Shown: positions 42,894-52,024, counted from the stretch's first letter. The stretch is DNA of 64,000 nucleotides from Chryseobacterium sp. JUb7 (GCF_024806495.1 NZ_JANUFF010000003.1:124001-188000), one strand, 5' to 3'. The notes: generated by a model not told the origin, from the sequence alone. Translations and numbers: made by a program.

Positions 42894-44138
42894 ATGACAA
42901 ACGAACAATATCAGGAAGCTGTTGAATGGCTTTTCGTACAGGCTCCGAATTATCAGATTGATGGTGAAAAGGCTTATAAGCCTGGTTTAGATAATATTAA
43001 AAAACTGTGTGATTTCTTTGACAATCCTCAGGAAAAAATTAAATGCATCCACATAGGCGGAACAAACGGCAAAGGCTCTTCTAGCAATATGCTGTCTTCT
43101 ATTCTGCAGGAAGAAGGTTATACAGTAGGTTTATATAACTCACCCCATCTTATTGATTTTACGGAACGTATAAAAAAAAATGGCGAAAACTGTGATAAAG
43201 AATTCGTGTATGAATTTATTCAGAAGCTTAAAAATCTTCCAAATGATATCCTTCCCTCTTTTTTCGAATTTACAACCATCATGGCTTTTGAATATTTCTA
43301 CCAAAAACAGGTAGATTTTGCAATCATTGAAGTAGGCTTGGGAGGCCGGCTGGATTCCACCAATATTATTACACCTCTGGTAGCTGCCATTACCAATGTA
43401 CAGCTCGATCATCAAAATATTCTGGGCAATACTATTGAAGAAATTGCGGGAGAGAAAGCAGGAATTATAAAAAGTAATATTCCAATCGTATCAGGAGATG
43501 AGAATGAAATTGTAAAAAATATCATCAAAAACAAAGCAATTAAAGAAAATGCTCTCTTTATCGATGCTACTCTACTGACGACAAATTTAACATCAGATTT
43601 AAAAGGAAATTATCAGAAGAAAAACATTAGAGTCGTCTTAGGCTTAGTTGAAGAATTAAGAAAATTAAATATTTCTATTTCCGATAAAAATATTGAAGAA
43701 GGCCTCTTGCATGTTCATCAAAACACAAAATTTATCGGTCGTTGGTTTCAGTTTTCAAAAAGTCCTCTGATCATTTGTGATACCGGACACAATCAGGCAG
43801 GTCTGGAGTATGTTTTTGATCAATTAAACTCTATTGACAAACATAAACATGTTGTTTTAGGCTTTGTCAATGACAAAAAAATAGATGAAGTGATGAATTT
43901 ATTACCTGAAAATTCTGAATTTTATTTTGCAAAACCAGCCATTCATAGGGGCAGACACCCTAAAGACTATGAGAATTTACTGATGGAAGCAAAAATTTTT
44001 TATAAAATTTTCGATTCTGTACAGGAAGCGTATCTTTCTGCAAAAGAGGAATCTACAAACGATGAAATGATTTTTATCGGCGGAAGTAACTTTGTAGTGG
44101 GAGAATTTTTAGAAAAAAATTTGGAGATTTCTAAATAA
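42894..44138 (+). CDS. folC: Folylpolyglutamate synthase/dihydrofolate synthase
   Basis: 414 residues of the Mur ligase family. HIGGTNGKGSSSNML is the ATP P-loop (about 51-65), VGLGGRLDSTN and TNVQLDHQNILG follow, and CDTGHNQAGLEYV starts the C-terminal domain. Adds glutamate to dihydropteroate and folates. Length typical. Followed by the tRNA-Val promoter, which begins inside its 3' end. Confidence 0.93.
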   Translation: MTNEQYQEAVEWLFVQAPNYQIDGEKAYKPGLDNIKKLCDFFDNPQEKIKCIHIGGTNGKGSSSNMLSSILQEEGYTVGLYNSPHLIDFTERIKKNGENCDKEFVYEFIQKLKNLPNDILPSFFEFTTIMAFEYFYQKQVDFAIIEVGLGGRLDSTNIITPLVAAITNVQLDHQNILGNTIEEIAGEKAGIIKSNIPIVSGDENEIVKNIIKNKAIKENALFIDATLLTTNLTSDLKGNYQKKNIRVVLGLVEELRKLNISISDKNIEEGLLHVHQNTKFIGRWFQFSKSPLIICDTGHNQAGLEYVFDQLNSIDKHKHVVLGFVNDKKIDEVMNLLPENSEFYFAKPAIHRGRHPKDYENLLMEAKIFYKIFDSVQEAYLSAKEESTNDEMIFIGGSNFVVGEFLEKNLEISK

Positions 44139-44150
44139 GTCGTATATTTG
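44121..44150 (+). promoter_or_regulatory. Bacteroidetes-type promoter for tRNA-Val pair
   Basis: TTG at 44121-44123, 19 bases of spacer, then TATATTTG at 44143-44150. This is an excellent match to the -33 TTG / -7 TAnnTTTG consensus. It lies 33 bases before the first tRNA and overlaps the 3' end of folC. Confidence 0.7.
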
Positions 44151-44182
44151 CACCACTCTAATCGAGGAAACAACGATAAAGA

Positions 44183-44257
44183 GGGTTCTTAGCTCAGTTG
44201 GTTCAGAGCATCTGGTTTACACCCAGAGGGTCGGGGGTTCGAATCCCTCAGGACCCA
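44183..44257 (+). tRNA. tRNA-Val (anticodon TAC)
   Basis: 75 nt cloverleaf: acceptor GGGTTCT/AGGACCC, D-arm GCTCAGTTGGTTCAGAGC, anticodon loop TTTACAC with anticodon TAC, T-arm GGGGGTTCGAATCCCTC. CCA is not encoded. First of two copies. Confidence 0.95.
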
Positions 44258-44292
44258 CAGAAAAGGAAACGAAACCTTTTTAAAAAAAATTC

Positions 44293-44367
44293 GGGCTCTT
44301 AGCTCAGTTGGTTCAGAGCATCTGGTTTACACCCAGAGGGTCGGGGGTTCGAATCCCTCAGGGCCCA
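44293..44367 (+). tRNA. tRNA-Val (anticodon TAC), second copy
   Basis: 75 nt, identical to the first copy except for the fourth acceptor pair: GGGCTCT/AGGGCCC here (C-G) in place of T-A. CCA is not encoded. A strong terminator begins three bases later. Confidence 0.95.
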
Positions 44368-44369
44368 CA

Positions 44370-44399
44370 AAATCTCTCAGAAATCTGAGAGATTTTTTT
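44370..44399 (+). terminator. Rho-independent terminator of tRNA operon
   Basis: AAATCTCTCAG-AAAT-CTGAGAGATTT, 11-bp perfect stem plus T7. Confidence 0.9.
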
Positions 44400-44425
44400 A
44401 TTTCTAATAACCTAATTAAAAACTC

Positions 44426-45913
44426 ATGAAAAATTTATTTTTACTTTCTTTATTTACATCTGTTTTTCTCAACAGCCAAACTCCGGGAACTCAGGATATG
44501 TCTTTTGGAACCAATGGCTCTACAGAATTTGTGTTAAGCCAAAGCCCATTTAAGGGATTTCAAGGATATGGTATTAATGTTCTTCCAAACGGTTCTTTTT
44601 TTGTTGGCGGAGTTTCAAACTGGGGATGCAGTGCTGACCAATACTACACCGGAGTGCTAACAAAATTTTCGCAAAACGGAATTCTTGACACATCTTTTAA
44701 TCAGACAGGATATATCGATAACATAGGAATCGTACAAAAAATAAATCCTTCAAACGATGGAAATTATTTCAGCGTAAGCCAATATTCAACACTTGTAAAA
44801 ATAGATATTAACGGCAACCGTATCAACTCATGGGGAAACAACGGTGCTATTTTAATGCCCGATTCTTATGACATTCGCGATTGGAAACAAGCCGCCAACG
44901 GAGATATTATTGTAGCCGCTGTCAAAAGGGATTATGCCAACAAATATTATTCTGCCATACTAAAATACGATCAAAATGGTATTTTACAAACCTCTTTTGG
45001 TACAAACGGAATGATTGATCTGTCCGCTAATGTAAATTGGCTTTTCACTAATGTAAATATTGACAACAACGGAAATTTTTTATTTACAGGGAAGAAAAGA
45101 ACAAGCCCTGTATATGACGACGCACAAATCGTTGTATTAAAAACAGATACCAACGGAGTACCTTTTGCTAATTTTGGGACCAATGGAATTTACACCATTA
45201 CAAATTTCTCTTCCTACTATAATAATAATTCTTTTACGTTTATCACCCCGGACAATGGTTTAGTAATAAGCACAGCGGGATCATCAAACAGATATTTAAT
45301 TGTAAAGGTTTCACCAGATGCAACATTGCCGGCATCTTTCAACAGTGGGTTCAAATATACATCAAGCGTAATTGACCCGATAAATACATTTTATATCAAT
45401 GACAGCTTCTATGTTTTTGGACAGTTTAATGGCTCAAGCTTTGTCATTGGAAAAATAAACAGCAACGGAAATGTTGATACCACTTATAATACGAATGGCT
45501 ATATCAATATTACCAGACTACCGGGCAACCATAATGCTACAAGAGCCATACTTCAGGACAATAAAATCATTATTGCAGAAACAATGGATAATTTTTATTG
45601 CGCTCAGGCTAACTGGAAGCTTGTAATGAGAAGGTTTAGCTTTGATGCTTCGTCTACCCTTTCAACAAATGAAAACCCAGTCATTAAAGACATCAAAATT
45701 TATCCAAATCCTGCCGATAAAGAAATTTTCGCAGAAGGTTTTACTAAAGAAATCCAGATTGCAACAATCGATGGCAGAAAAATCGACACAGAAATCAGCT
45801 CCAACGAAGATAAATTATCAATAGATATCCGACACCTTACTAAAGGAACTTATCTTATAAAAGGAAAAACCCCGGATGGAAAATTTATCTCCAGAAAGTT
45901 TATAAAAAAATAA
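44426..45913 (+). CDS. T9SS-secreted delta-60-repeat protein
   Basis: 495 residues. Signal peptide about 1-18 (SVFLNSQ). Repeats of the form GxxDxSFGxNGxxxx recur (TQDMSFGTNGS, GILDTSFNQTGY, GILQTSFGTNGM, NVDTTYNTNGY), the delta-60 repeat of beta-propeller-like secreted proteins. The last about 75 residues (IKDIKIYPNPADKEIF ... GTYLIKGKTPDGKFISRKFI) are a type A T9SS sorting domain, so it is exported across the outer membrane and probably surface-attached. Confidence 0.88.
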   Translation: MKNLFLLSLFTSVFLNSQTPGTQDMSFGTNGSTEFVLSQSPFKGFQGYGINVLPNGSFFVGGVSNWGCSADQYYTGVLTKFSQNGILDTSFNQTGYIDNIGIVQKINPSNDGNYFSVSQYSTLVKIDINGNRINSWGNNGAILMPDSYDIRDWKQAANGDIIVAAVKRDYANKYYSAILKYDQNGILQTSFGTNGMIDLSANVNWLFTNVNIDNNGNFLFTGKKRTSPVYDDAQIVVLKTDTNGVPFANFGTNGIYTITNFSSYYNNNSFTFITPDNGLVISTAGSSNRYLIVKVSPDATLPASFNSGFKYTSSVIDPINTFYINDSFYVFGQFNGSSFVIGKINSNGNVDTTYNTNGYINITRLPGNHNATRAILQDNKIIIAETMDNFYCAQANWKLVMRRFSFDASSTLSTNENPVIKDIKIYPNPADKEIFAEGFTKEIQIATIDGRKIDTEISSNEDKLSIDIRHLTKGTYLIKGKTPDGKFISRKFIKK

Positions 45914-45933
45914 ATTTAAAATTTTTATCAATT

Positions 45934-45967
45934 AAAATAGAACCTTTTTTAAATCGGTTCTATTTTT
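45934..45967 (+). terminator. Rho-independent terminator
   Basis: AAAATAGAACC-TTTTTTAAATC-GGTTCTATTTT followed by TG; separates the T9SS protein gene from the effector-like cassette. Confidence 0.77.
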
Positions 45968-45994
45968 GTTTTTAATCTTTTGTGAACAAATTAT

Positions 45995-46002
45995 TAAATT
46001 TG
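45995..46002 (+). promoter_or_regulatory. Candidate -7 element TAAATTTG for the cassette
   Basis: TAnnTTTG match 15 bases before the ATG at 46017. A TTTG upstream is spaced at only about 12 bases, so the -33 element is uncertain. Confidence 0.35.
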
Positions 46003-46016
46003 ACAACCAAATTTTA

Positions 46017-47024
46017 ATGTTGAATGGAAAAAATGAACCGACCATGGACATACTAATGTCAAAAAAGGAAATACTAAGGAGACTCAATACGTTAAGAATA
46101 AAACCTTCAGGCTTAAAAGAAAGGAAATACGGTATTTCTGTAAAGTATTTTTCGGGAAATGAACAAATCCCATCAAAAAGGATAGATTATGATGTGAATG
46201 TAAATTTAAGTCTTGAATACAACAAAGGCACTTTAACCATTCATAAAGAAAACATTTATTATAATCAGCATCAGCCTGACAGTATCAACGAAATATTGGG
46301 AGATTCAATCTCAAAAGCGTTATACCCTCTTCAAATTTCTATCAACGAAAAAGGATTGACCACCAATGAAATTCTTAATCACAAAGAAATTATTTCCCGC
46401 TGGGAGCTTGAAAAACAAAAAATTCTTCAAAACCATCAAAGTGACTCATTATATGATTTTTTTGTCACCGCTGATCAAAGATTTTCTGACAAAACAGGTT
46501 TACAAAGATCACTGAAGAACGACTGGTTCTGGAATTTGTTCTTCCATTCCAAGTTTATCAACTATGGTGATACCCGAAACACCGAAACTTCGTTCCATTT
46601 ATCTGTTGTTCCTTACAGGCCACCTTTAAAATTCACAGGAACCCAGTTAATTCATAAAATACCTACGAAATATCATTCTTTTATTATTGAATTTAACAGT
46701 GTTGAAATGGCTGCTCATCATTATTTTACTCAAAAAAAACATACTGGTCAGGAATATTTCATGTCTTTAAAAGTCATTTATGATATGGATATATACCATC
46801 ACTTCCCAATGCATATCCAGGCCTACTTTGAGGTGTATTCAAAAGACTGGGTCGGAAACAAGATTTTTATCAAAAGAATAAATTACACTCAATTTCAGGA
46901 AAACACAGAAGAATATAAAGACCAAGAACTCGACAAAACAAGCCCCTTCATCACTGGCGGAGTTGTCGTTTCTGAGCCTAACAAATGGGGGTTTTATAAA
47001 AATACTTATGAAAACGACTGGTAA
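46017..47024 (+). CDS. Conserved unknown protein, first gene of PAAR-like cassette
   Basis: 335 residues from ATG 46017; the frame extends upstream only through a TTG inside the terminator. No signal peptide or membrane helix. The first about 120 residues are basic and alternate beta strands with Lys/Asn turns. The C-terminal half is aromatic-rich (DWFWNLFFHSKFINYGDT, FEVYSKDWVGNKIFI, WGFYKNTYENDW). No family recognised. Given its place directly before a PAAR-like gene, an adaptor or accessory for effector loading is possible. Confidence 0.68.
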   Translation: MLNGKNEPTMDILMSKKEILRRLNTLRIKPSGLKERKYGISVKYFSGNEQIPSKRIDYDVNVNLSLEYNKGTLTIHKENIYYNQHQPDSINEILGDSISKALYPLQISINEKGLTTNEILNHKEIISRWELEKQKILQNHQSDSLYDFFVTADQRFSDKTGLQRSLKNDWFWNLFFHSKFINYGDTRNTETSFHLSVVPYRPPLKFTGTQLIHKIPTKYHSFIIEFNSVEMAAHHYFTQKKHTGQEYFMSLKVIYDMDIYHHFPMHIQAYFEVYSKDWVGNKIFIKRINYTQFQENTEEYKDQELDKTSPFITGGVVVSEPNKWGFYKNTYENDW

Positions 47025-47079
47025 AATCCCGTTTGAATAAAAAACACTAAATTTACCCACCACACAAAATTATATTAAT

Positions 47080-47556
47080 ATGTCTTTAAAACAAAAAGTA
47101 GTACAGGGAGCCTTGTGCCAATGTCAGTTTGGTACTACTCCGGACAAATTAAAGGTGCTTACCCAGCAAAAATACTTCATTAATGACTTTAATGGCAGTT
47201 CAAAATTAGCTGCTACTCATAAAGATATAGGTCCCACCTTCGAAAAAAATACGTTTGGCTCCTGCAAGAAAATGAACAACAGCCCCTGTGCAGCCACGGT
47301 TACAGAATGGAGCGGTTATTATGAAAAAGAGAAATATTCTCCCCCTGACGGCTATATTTTACTGGAAAACAGTAAAGCCACCTGCCCCATTGGCGGAAAA
47401 GACTGCATAAGCATTACGAAAACCGGTCAGATTGGTGAGCCCTCAGAAAGCAGTATTCAAAATGGAGATGAAGAATTACAATCCCACATCAGCCCTGTCC
47501 TGAATTTAAAAAATCATGCCCTTACCTATCCTTATGATCTCCTAAATGCAAGATAA
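47080..47556 (+). CDS. DUF4280 PAAR-like protein
   Basis: 158 residues. VVQGALCQCQFGTTPDKLKVL at the start and FGSCKKMNNSPCAATVTEW with ATCPIGGKDCISITKTGQI are the DUF4280 signatures, with about eight conserved Cys residues. DUF4280 is a PAAR-like spike-tip domain carried by contractile injection systems, including Bacteroidetes T6SS-iii. It has no extra C-terminal toxin, so the payload is likely the next gene, whose start overlaps this stop by 11 bases. Confidence 0.83.
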   Translation: MSLKQKVVQGALCQCQFGTTPDKLKVLTQQKYFINDFNGSSKLAATHKDIGPTFEKNTFGSCKKMNNSPCAATVTEWSGYYEKEKYSPPDGYILLENSKATCPIGGKDCISITKTGQIGEPSESSIQNGDEELQSHISPVLNLKNHALTYPYDLLNAR

Positions 47557-50500
47557 AATGGAAGATATTTTAAAAGGAATAAAAGCCTGCTATCATGAGA
47601 TAGACGGAAGAAAAGAATTTACCGTGGTTCCTGATGTCGTTGTTTATCTTCTCAGCGGAAAAACCCATCGATTTGTATTGGAAAACAATACTAATATTCT
47701 TGGCGCAAAAACAACCAACCCACAGACCACAGTAGATGGTGCAAAATGGGCTTTCATTTTATCGTATCTATATGGTGAAGCTTTAAAAACTCCTGAAAAC
47801 GAAAAACTTCCTCTCTGGGCAGACTTAGGCGGCGGAGATATTTCTGTGAAATATCTGGGAATTGACGACCAGTATAAGCAAGGCTCTGCGATAGAGATTA
47901 CTCCGAATGCCCATGACGTATGGCTTGGGAATTACCACAGAATGGAGGTTTTTAGCCATATTCCGGGAAAAGGCTTAAATTTTCACTTTCTGACGATTGA
48001 TAAACCGAAAGTTTATTTAGCTTATTTCGACAAACAGAACGTAGATCCTGAAATCAAAGAATTTAAAATCAATGATGGTTATTATTCTTACGGGGAGGTC
48101 ATAAAATTTCATGTAGCGACCCATATGCTGCCTTTGAAAATCAGCGATCAATACAAAAAAAAATATGGAAAAATAGAAGAAGAACCATCTTTTGAACATC
48201 TGGAAGTTGAAATCCAGCTTACGGATGAAAATCATAAAATCTTACTGGAAGAGCCTATTATAAAAGGCAAACTTGTAGATTACTCCCCTACTGTAAAAGA
48301 CGCAGACAGCATTCATATCAGTCTGGGAACAGCCAATATTGCTTATGAATTTCCTATTTTCATCAATCCCGAATGGAAAGACAGCATCCATACCAAAGAC
48401 AAAAAAATAAAAGCATACTCTGTAGATATAAAAATCACCAATACCAAAACAAAAAAAGAATACACCTATCAGCCGGACAGCAGCCAGATCAGGAGAGTTT
48501 CCGAATCCAAAAGAGATTTTGATGATCTCGATGTTTCCCCTGTTTTTTGGGTGAAATATGAGGAAATGGAAACCGTGATGGCCAGACTGGAACAGAAAAA
48601 AGCCAATATGATACAGTATATCGGCGATATTGATTATAATTTTAAAGAGAAAAATCCTTGTGCCTATTCCAAAATTATTATTAATGACGGTGAAACCGAT
48701 CATGAGATTTTCAACGAATACAGCACAGGAGACCAGGTAAAAGACAGCACCAAAAGATGGGTGGATATTGTAGCGGGAGATAAAGAAGCTAAAGACGTAA
48801 AAATTACAGCAAAATATCTTCAGTCTAAAGATGCTTCTCCTGAAAATGTACGAACTGCAAAAAATGGCTATATGTGCCAGATGATCCTGAATGATGACAA
48901 ACCTCATGACGGAATAAAGGACGTTTTTAAAATGGATTGGATTGTCGGGCAATACCGCCCTTCTCAGGATCCCACATTATTCATACAAAGAGTTTTAGAC
49001 CTTGCAAAGTCCCCTTCTCCAAGCGGCCCTCTGGTTTATCACCCCTCCAACAGCCAGAAAGCCCCGAAACTAAACAGTCAGAAAGTACCTACCGATCAGG
49101 AAATGAAAGGTACTCCACAACCCAAAGAAGTTCAGGAAGCCTTTAAGGGAATTTCCGTTTCAGGAATTCAGGGACTTCAGGAAGGAACTGATTTTATTAT
49201 TGACGAAGGCAATGATTCGATTACCTTAAAACTTAAATATAAATACAATAAATCCTACGACGATAAAATCAATAATTACCTGTACGGAAAGCAGGAGTAC
49301 ATGTCAAAAGGTCTTTTAAATGATAATTTTAAAAATGCCTGGGTCGTAAGATACTTATTGAAATTTTACAACAAAGAACAAATTCATCAAACGTACTTCG
49401 TCCCCGTCACTACCTGCAGATACCCCAATCAAATTGCTGGCGTAAGGGTATTTCCGGATATGAAGTGGGTTATTAATTTTAATTATAATATTGATACCCC
49501 TCTTTATTATAATACCACCACTCCTTTGGATGAGTACTACAGCGGTTTCAATGAGGGAAAAATCAATACTCAAAACAACAGTACGAGAAAAGATATTCTT
49601 GATAAGAAAGTTGCCAATCATTTACAGCATTATGTAGGTAGAAAAACATCTTTCGGGCTCTATGTGGAGTGTGAAGTAAGCGGAGAGGATGATGTTATAA
49701 AATTAGGGAATGATTTTGCTGAAAAGTACAGAAACATGCTTAAGCCACTTTTCTGGATCGTCAGTAAAGTAGATGGAGATTTGGGGGTTTCCGATGCTCA
49801 GGCAGAAAACAGAAGACTTCAGACTTCTCCTGCCACTCAAAAAGGATTAATGGCAAGGCTTAATGCCCTCCCTATGAGCTTTGAACTCAGTCCTCCAAGC
49901 ATTGGCGTCGGTTTGGGTATAGGATATGGTGTTTCCAAAACGGGTCATATTACAGCAGAGCTGGAAGGCAGAATTGTCGCAGATCCAATTATTGGTGCTA
50001 AAGTAAAATTGGATATCTTAGCATTAGGAAGTAAATTTAAGCCTTGGGGCGCTACTATTGATGCACTGGATTTGGTATCCTGGCTTGCCAATCTATTTAG
50101 TGGAGGCCGTGTGGAAGTTAATTATGAACTGTATTTTGAACTTTCTGCAGCAATAACACTGGTCGGAGCAGATTCTAAAGACGGAGAATCTACCCCTGCA
50201 AATATTAAATATAATTTTGCGGACGAAGCATTCAGTGGAAGTATTGCCCTACAGGGAGAACTTAAAGGAGTCCTGCATGCCAGCTTTTCACTTAAAATAT
50301 ATGTAAAAACAGAGAAAAACAAATCTTTTGATGCCGAAGAGAACAAAAAGAAGTCTCTGGGAGCGGGTATCGGAGCAGAAGCCAGTACAAGCGTCACTCT
50401 TACCCTAGGGAAAAACTTCGGAAAAAATAATGACTGGGATGCTGATTTTTATTTTGCCGGCGTTACTTTAAAAGTATGGGCAGAAGCAGGATATTCCGAT

Positions 50501-50584
50501 AAAAGTGATGCTAAAACAGTAAAATTGATTCCAGATTACGAAGACAAGATTAATATTTTTAAAAATAAAGGAGAAATAAAATAA
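47546..50584 (+). CDS. Large putative effector/cargo protein of PAAR-like cassette
   Basis: 1012 residues (1008 if the ATG at 47558 is used). No signal peptide, consistent with direct loading on an injection machine. Residues about 1-480 contain Ig-like beta patterns (DPEIKEFKINDGYYSYGEVIKF...). A Ser/Pro/Lys/Gln linker lies near 490-535. The final about 230 residues are Gly/Ala-rich beta sheet with hydrophobic stretches (VGLGIGYGVSKTGHITAEL, DPIIGAKVKLDILALG, SWLANLFSGG, GAGIGAEASTSVTLTLG), recalling membrane-active toxins. No catalytic motif recognised. TAATG overlap with the lipoprotein gene. Confidence 0.7.
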   Translation: MQDKMEDILKGIKACYHEIDGRKEFTVVPDVVVYLLSGKTHRFVLENNTNILGAKTTNPQTTVDGAKWAFILSYLYGEALKTPENEKLPLWADLGGGDISVKYLGIDDQYKQGSAIEITPNAHDVWLGNYHRMEVFSHIPGKGLNFHFLTIDKPKVYLAYFDKQNVDPEIKEFKINDGYYSYGEVIKFHVATHMLPLKISDQYKKKYGKIEEEPSFEHLEVEIQLTDENHKILLEEPIIKGKLVDYSPTVKDADSIHISLGTANIAYEFPIFINPEWKDSIHTKDKKIKAYSVDIKITNTKTKKEYTYQPDSSQIRRVSESKRDFDDLDVSPVFWVKYEEMETVMARLEQKKANMIQYIGDIDYNFKEKNPCAYSKIIINDGETDHEIFNEYSTGDQVKDSTKRWVDIVAGDKEAKDVKITAKYLQSKDASPENVRTAKNGYMCQMILNDDKPHDGIKDVFKMDWIVGQYRPSQDPTLFIQRVLDLAKSPSPSGPLVYHPSNSQKAPKLNSQKVPTDQEMKGTPQPKEVQEAFKGISVSGIQGLQEGTDFIIDEGNDSITLKLKYKYNKSYDDKINNYLYGKQEYMSKGLLNDNFKNAWVVRYLLKFYNKEQIHQTYFVPVTTCRYPNQIAGVRVFPDMKWVINFNYNIDTPLYYNTTTPLDEYYSGFNEGKINTQNNSTRKDILDKKVANHLQHYVGRKTSFGLYVECEVSGEDDVIKLGNDFAEKYRNMLKPLFWIVSKVDGDLGVSDAQAENRRLQTSPATQKGLMARLNALPMSFELSPPSIGVGLGIGYGVSKTGHITAELEGRIVADPIIGAKVKLDILALGSKFKPWGATIDALDLVSWLANLFSGGRVEVNYELYFELSAAITLVGADSKDGESTPANIKYNFADEAFSGSIALQGELKGVLHASFSLKIYVKTEKNKSFDAEENKKKSLGAGIGAEASTSVTLTLGKNFGKNNDWDADFYFAGVTLKVWAEAGYSDKSDAKTVKLIPDYEDKINIFKNKGEIK

Positions 50585-51522
50585 TGAGACATTTTTTATT
50601 AACAATCACTTCTTGTACTTTATTGTTTGTATGCTGCAGCAATGAAAAAAAAGGCAATAACGAGCACAAAAAAAACGAACAAAATATCACAAAAAAAACA
50701 TCTTCAATGAAATCATATCTTCTTAATCATGAAATAAGAAATGTAGACTACGAAATATATGTCAATGATTTTTTGGTGGGCCAATCACACGAAAACAACG
50801 GAATTCCGGGACCTTATAAACTGAATCAATATATTTTCTCCAACGGAAAACAAGAAGTAAGAATAAAGATTTCAGCCAATAGAAATCAGAAAGAAATAAC
50901 TTCAGAAATCTTAGGTGAAATAGGCAGGAACACAGGCATCTACCTTCTTCAAAACAAAGACTACAGCAATATTCAGGAGTTAAAAAAACTTGAATTTCCA
51001 AAGCTTGAAAAACCTGTTTCTTCTTACGAGTTTAAATGGGAGTTTGACGCAGAAGCAACTCCTGGAATTACCAACCTCAATAATTCTCAGGATATATCCA
51101 AAATGGACAAAAGTAAACTGCACGATGAGGTATTTGCAAAATATGATGAACTGAGAAACCTTCTGCATTCAGGAAACGGAGATCAATTTATGAAAGAAAT
51201 TTCTAAGGCTAAAAATGACCTTTTTATAGCAGACGGACTTTCTGAGGAAGGCCAGAAAAAATATAATGAAAATCTTAAAAATTATTTCTCATCTCATAAA
51301 GATCTACTCCCAGATTTTAAAGAGTTTACCATAAAAATATTAGGCCACGGAAGAGCAGTCGCTCTTGAGAATATTTCTCAAAACAAAGGCATGGGTGTAT
51401 TATCTGCAGAAGATAAAAAAGAGGGAATGCTGAATTCTAACTATATTATTTTACACAAACCAAAAGGCTCTGATTCCTTTGAAGTATTTCGATACAGCAG
51501 CTCTTTTTCAGAGCTTAAGTAA
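50584..51522 (+). CDS. Cassette lipoprotein, candidate immunity protein
   Basis: 312 residues. Tandem cysteines after a hydrophobic segment (LLFVCCSNEKKGNNEH) mark an SPII lipoprotein, followed by a Lys/Asn-rich linker and a mixed alpha/beta domain with a helical C-terminal half (HDEVFAKYDELRNLLHSG ...). The start shares its A with the stop of the large effector-like gene (TAATG), so expression is coupled. A periplasmic or membrane-facing immunity role is inferred from position only. Confidence 0.65.
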   Translation: MRHFLLTITSCTLLFVCCSNEKKGNNEHKKNEQNITKKTSSMKSYLLNHEIRNVDYEIYVNDFLVGQSHENNGIPGPYKLNQYIFSNGKQEVRIKISANRNQKEITSEILGEIGRNTGIYLLQNKDYSNIQELKKLEFPKLEKPVSSYEFKWEFDAEATPGITNLNNSQDISKMDKSKLHDEVFAKYDELRNLLHSGNGDQFMKEISKAKNDLFIADGLSEEGQKKYNENLKNYFSSHKDLLPDFKEFTIKILGHGRAVALENISQNKGMGVLSAEDKKEGMLNSNYIILHKPKGSDSFEVFRYSSSFSELK

Positions 51523-51539
51523 ATTTTAACCCTCAGATC

Positions 51540-51992
51540 ATGATGAAACAATTATGCATACTGCTGATTACATGGATAACTTTTACCAATTATTATTCTC
51601 AGGAAAAAGTAGTAAAGGTTCCGGAAGTTTTGAAACCTTCAAAATTTACTGATCTTGATTTTAATGACGCAAAGGCCTATGAATACAATGCGACAAGCAA
51701 AAGTGCTATCAAACCTCAGCAAACTCATTCAAAAGTTTTAGTTTTTCTAAATAATGAAGAAGCTTTCCATCAAATGAATTTGGGAAGCGGTAAAGAGATA
51801 AAAAAAATAATTTTAAAAACTAAGATTAAAGACGACATCATTACGCTTACCAACCCTAAAAACAATGAGAAAACAATTTTAAAAATAGACCGGTCAGCAG
51901 ATTATATCAAACTGACGGATACAAAAACAAAAGAAGTATATCTCGCTAAGCAGAAAAGGATAAAAAACAATATTGTTATACCCGTTCAATAA
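51540..51992 (+). CDS. Small exported protein closing the cassette
   Basis: 150 residues. Signal peptide about 1-20 (ITFTNYYSQ), then a Lys-rich, beta-patterned domain. Not recognised. Seventeen bases after the lipoprotein and directly before a terminator, so it is the last gene of the unit. It could be a second immunity or accessory protein. Confidence 0.63.
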   Translation: MMKQLCILLITWITFTNYYSQEKVVKVPEVLKPSKFTDLDFNDAKAYEYNATSKSAIKPQQTHSKVLVFLNNEEAFHQMNLGSGKEIKKIILKTKIKDDIITLTNPKNNEKTILKIDRSADYIKLTDTKTKEVYLAKQKRIKNNIVIPVQ

Positions 51993-51994
51993 AG

Positions 51995-52024
51995 AAACCT
52001 CTCAAATTTGAGAGGTTTTTATTT
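51995..52024. terminator. Bidirectional terminator
   Basis: AAACCTCTCA-AATT-TGAGAGGTTT then TT, between the cassette end and the convergent glycosyltransferase gene. Confidence 0.85.

Noticed and set aside
44183..44367. CRISPR-like or mobile direct repeat from two 75-base near-identical units
   Set aside because: Both units are complete tRNA-Val cloverleaves.
48242..48952. 236-codon open frame antisense to the large effector-like gene
   Set aside because: Its Phe/Ile/Cys-heavy composition mirrors the Lys/Glu/Asp codons of the sense gene, and it has no recognisable domain, signal or ribosome-binding context.
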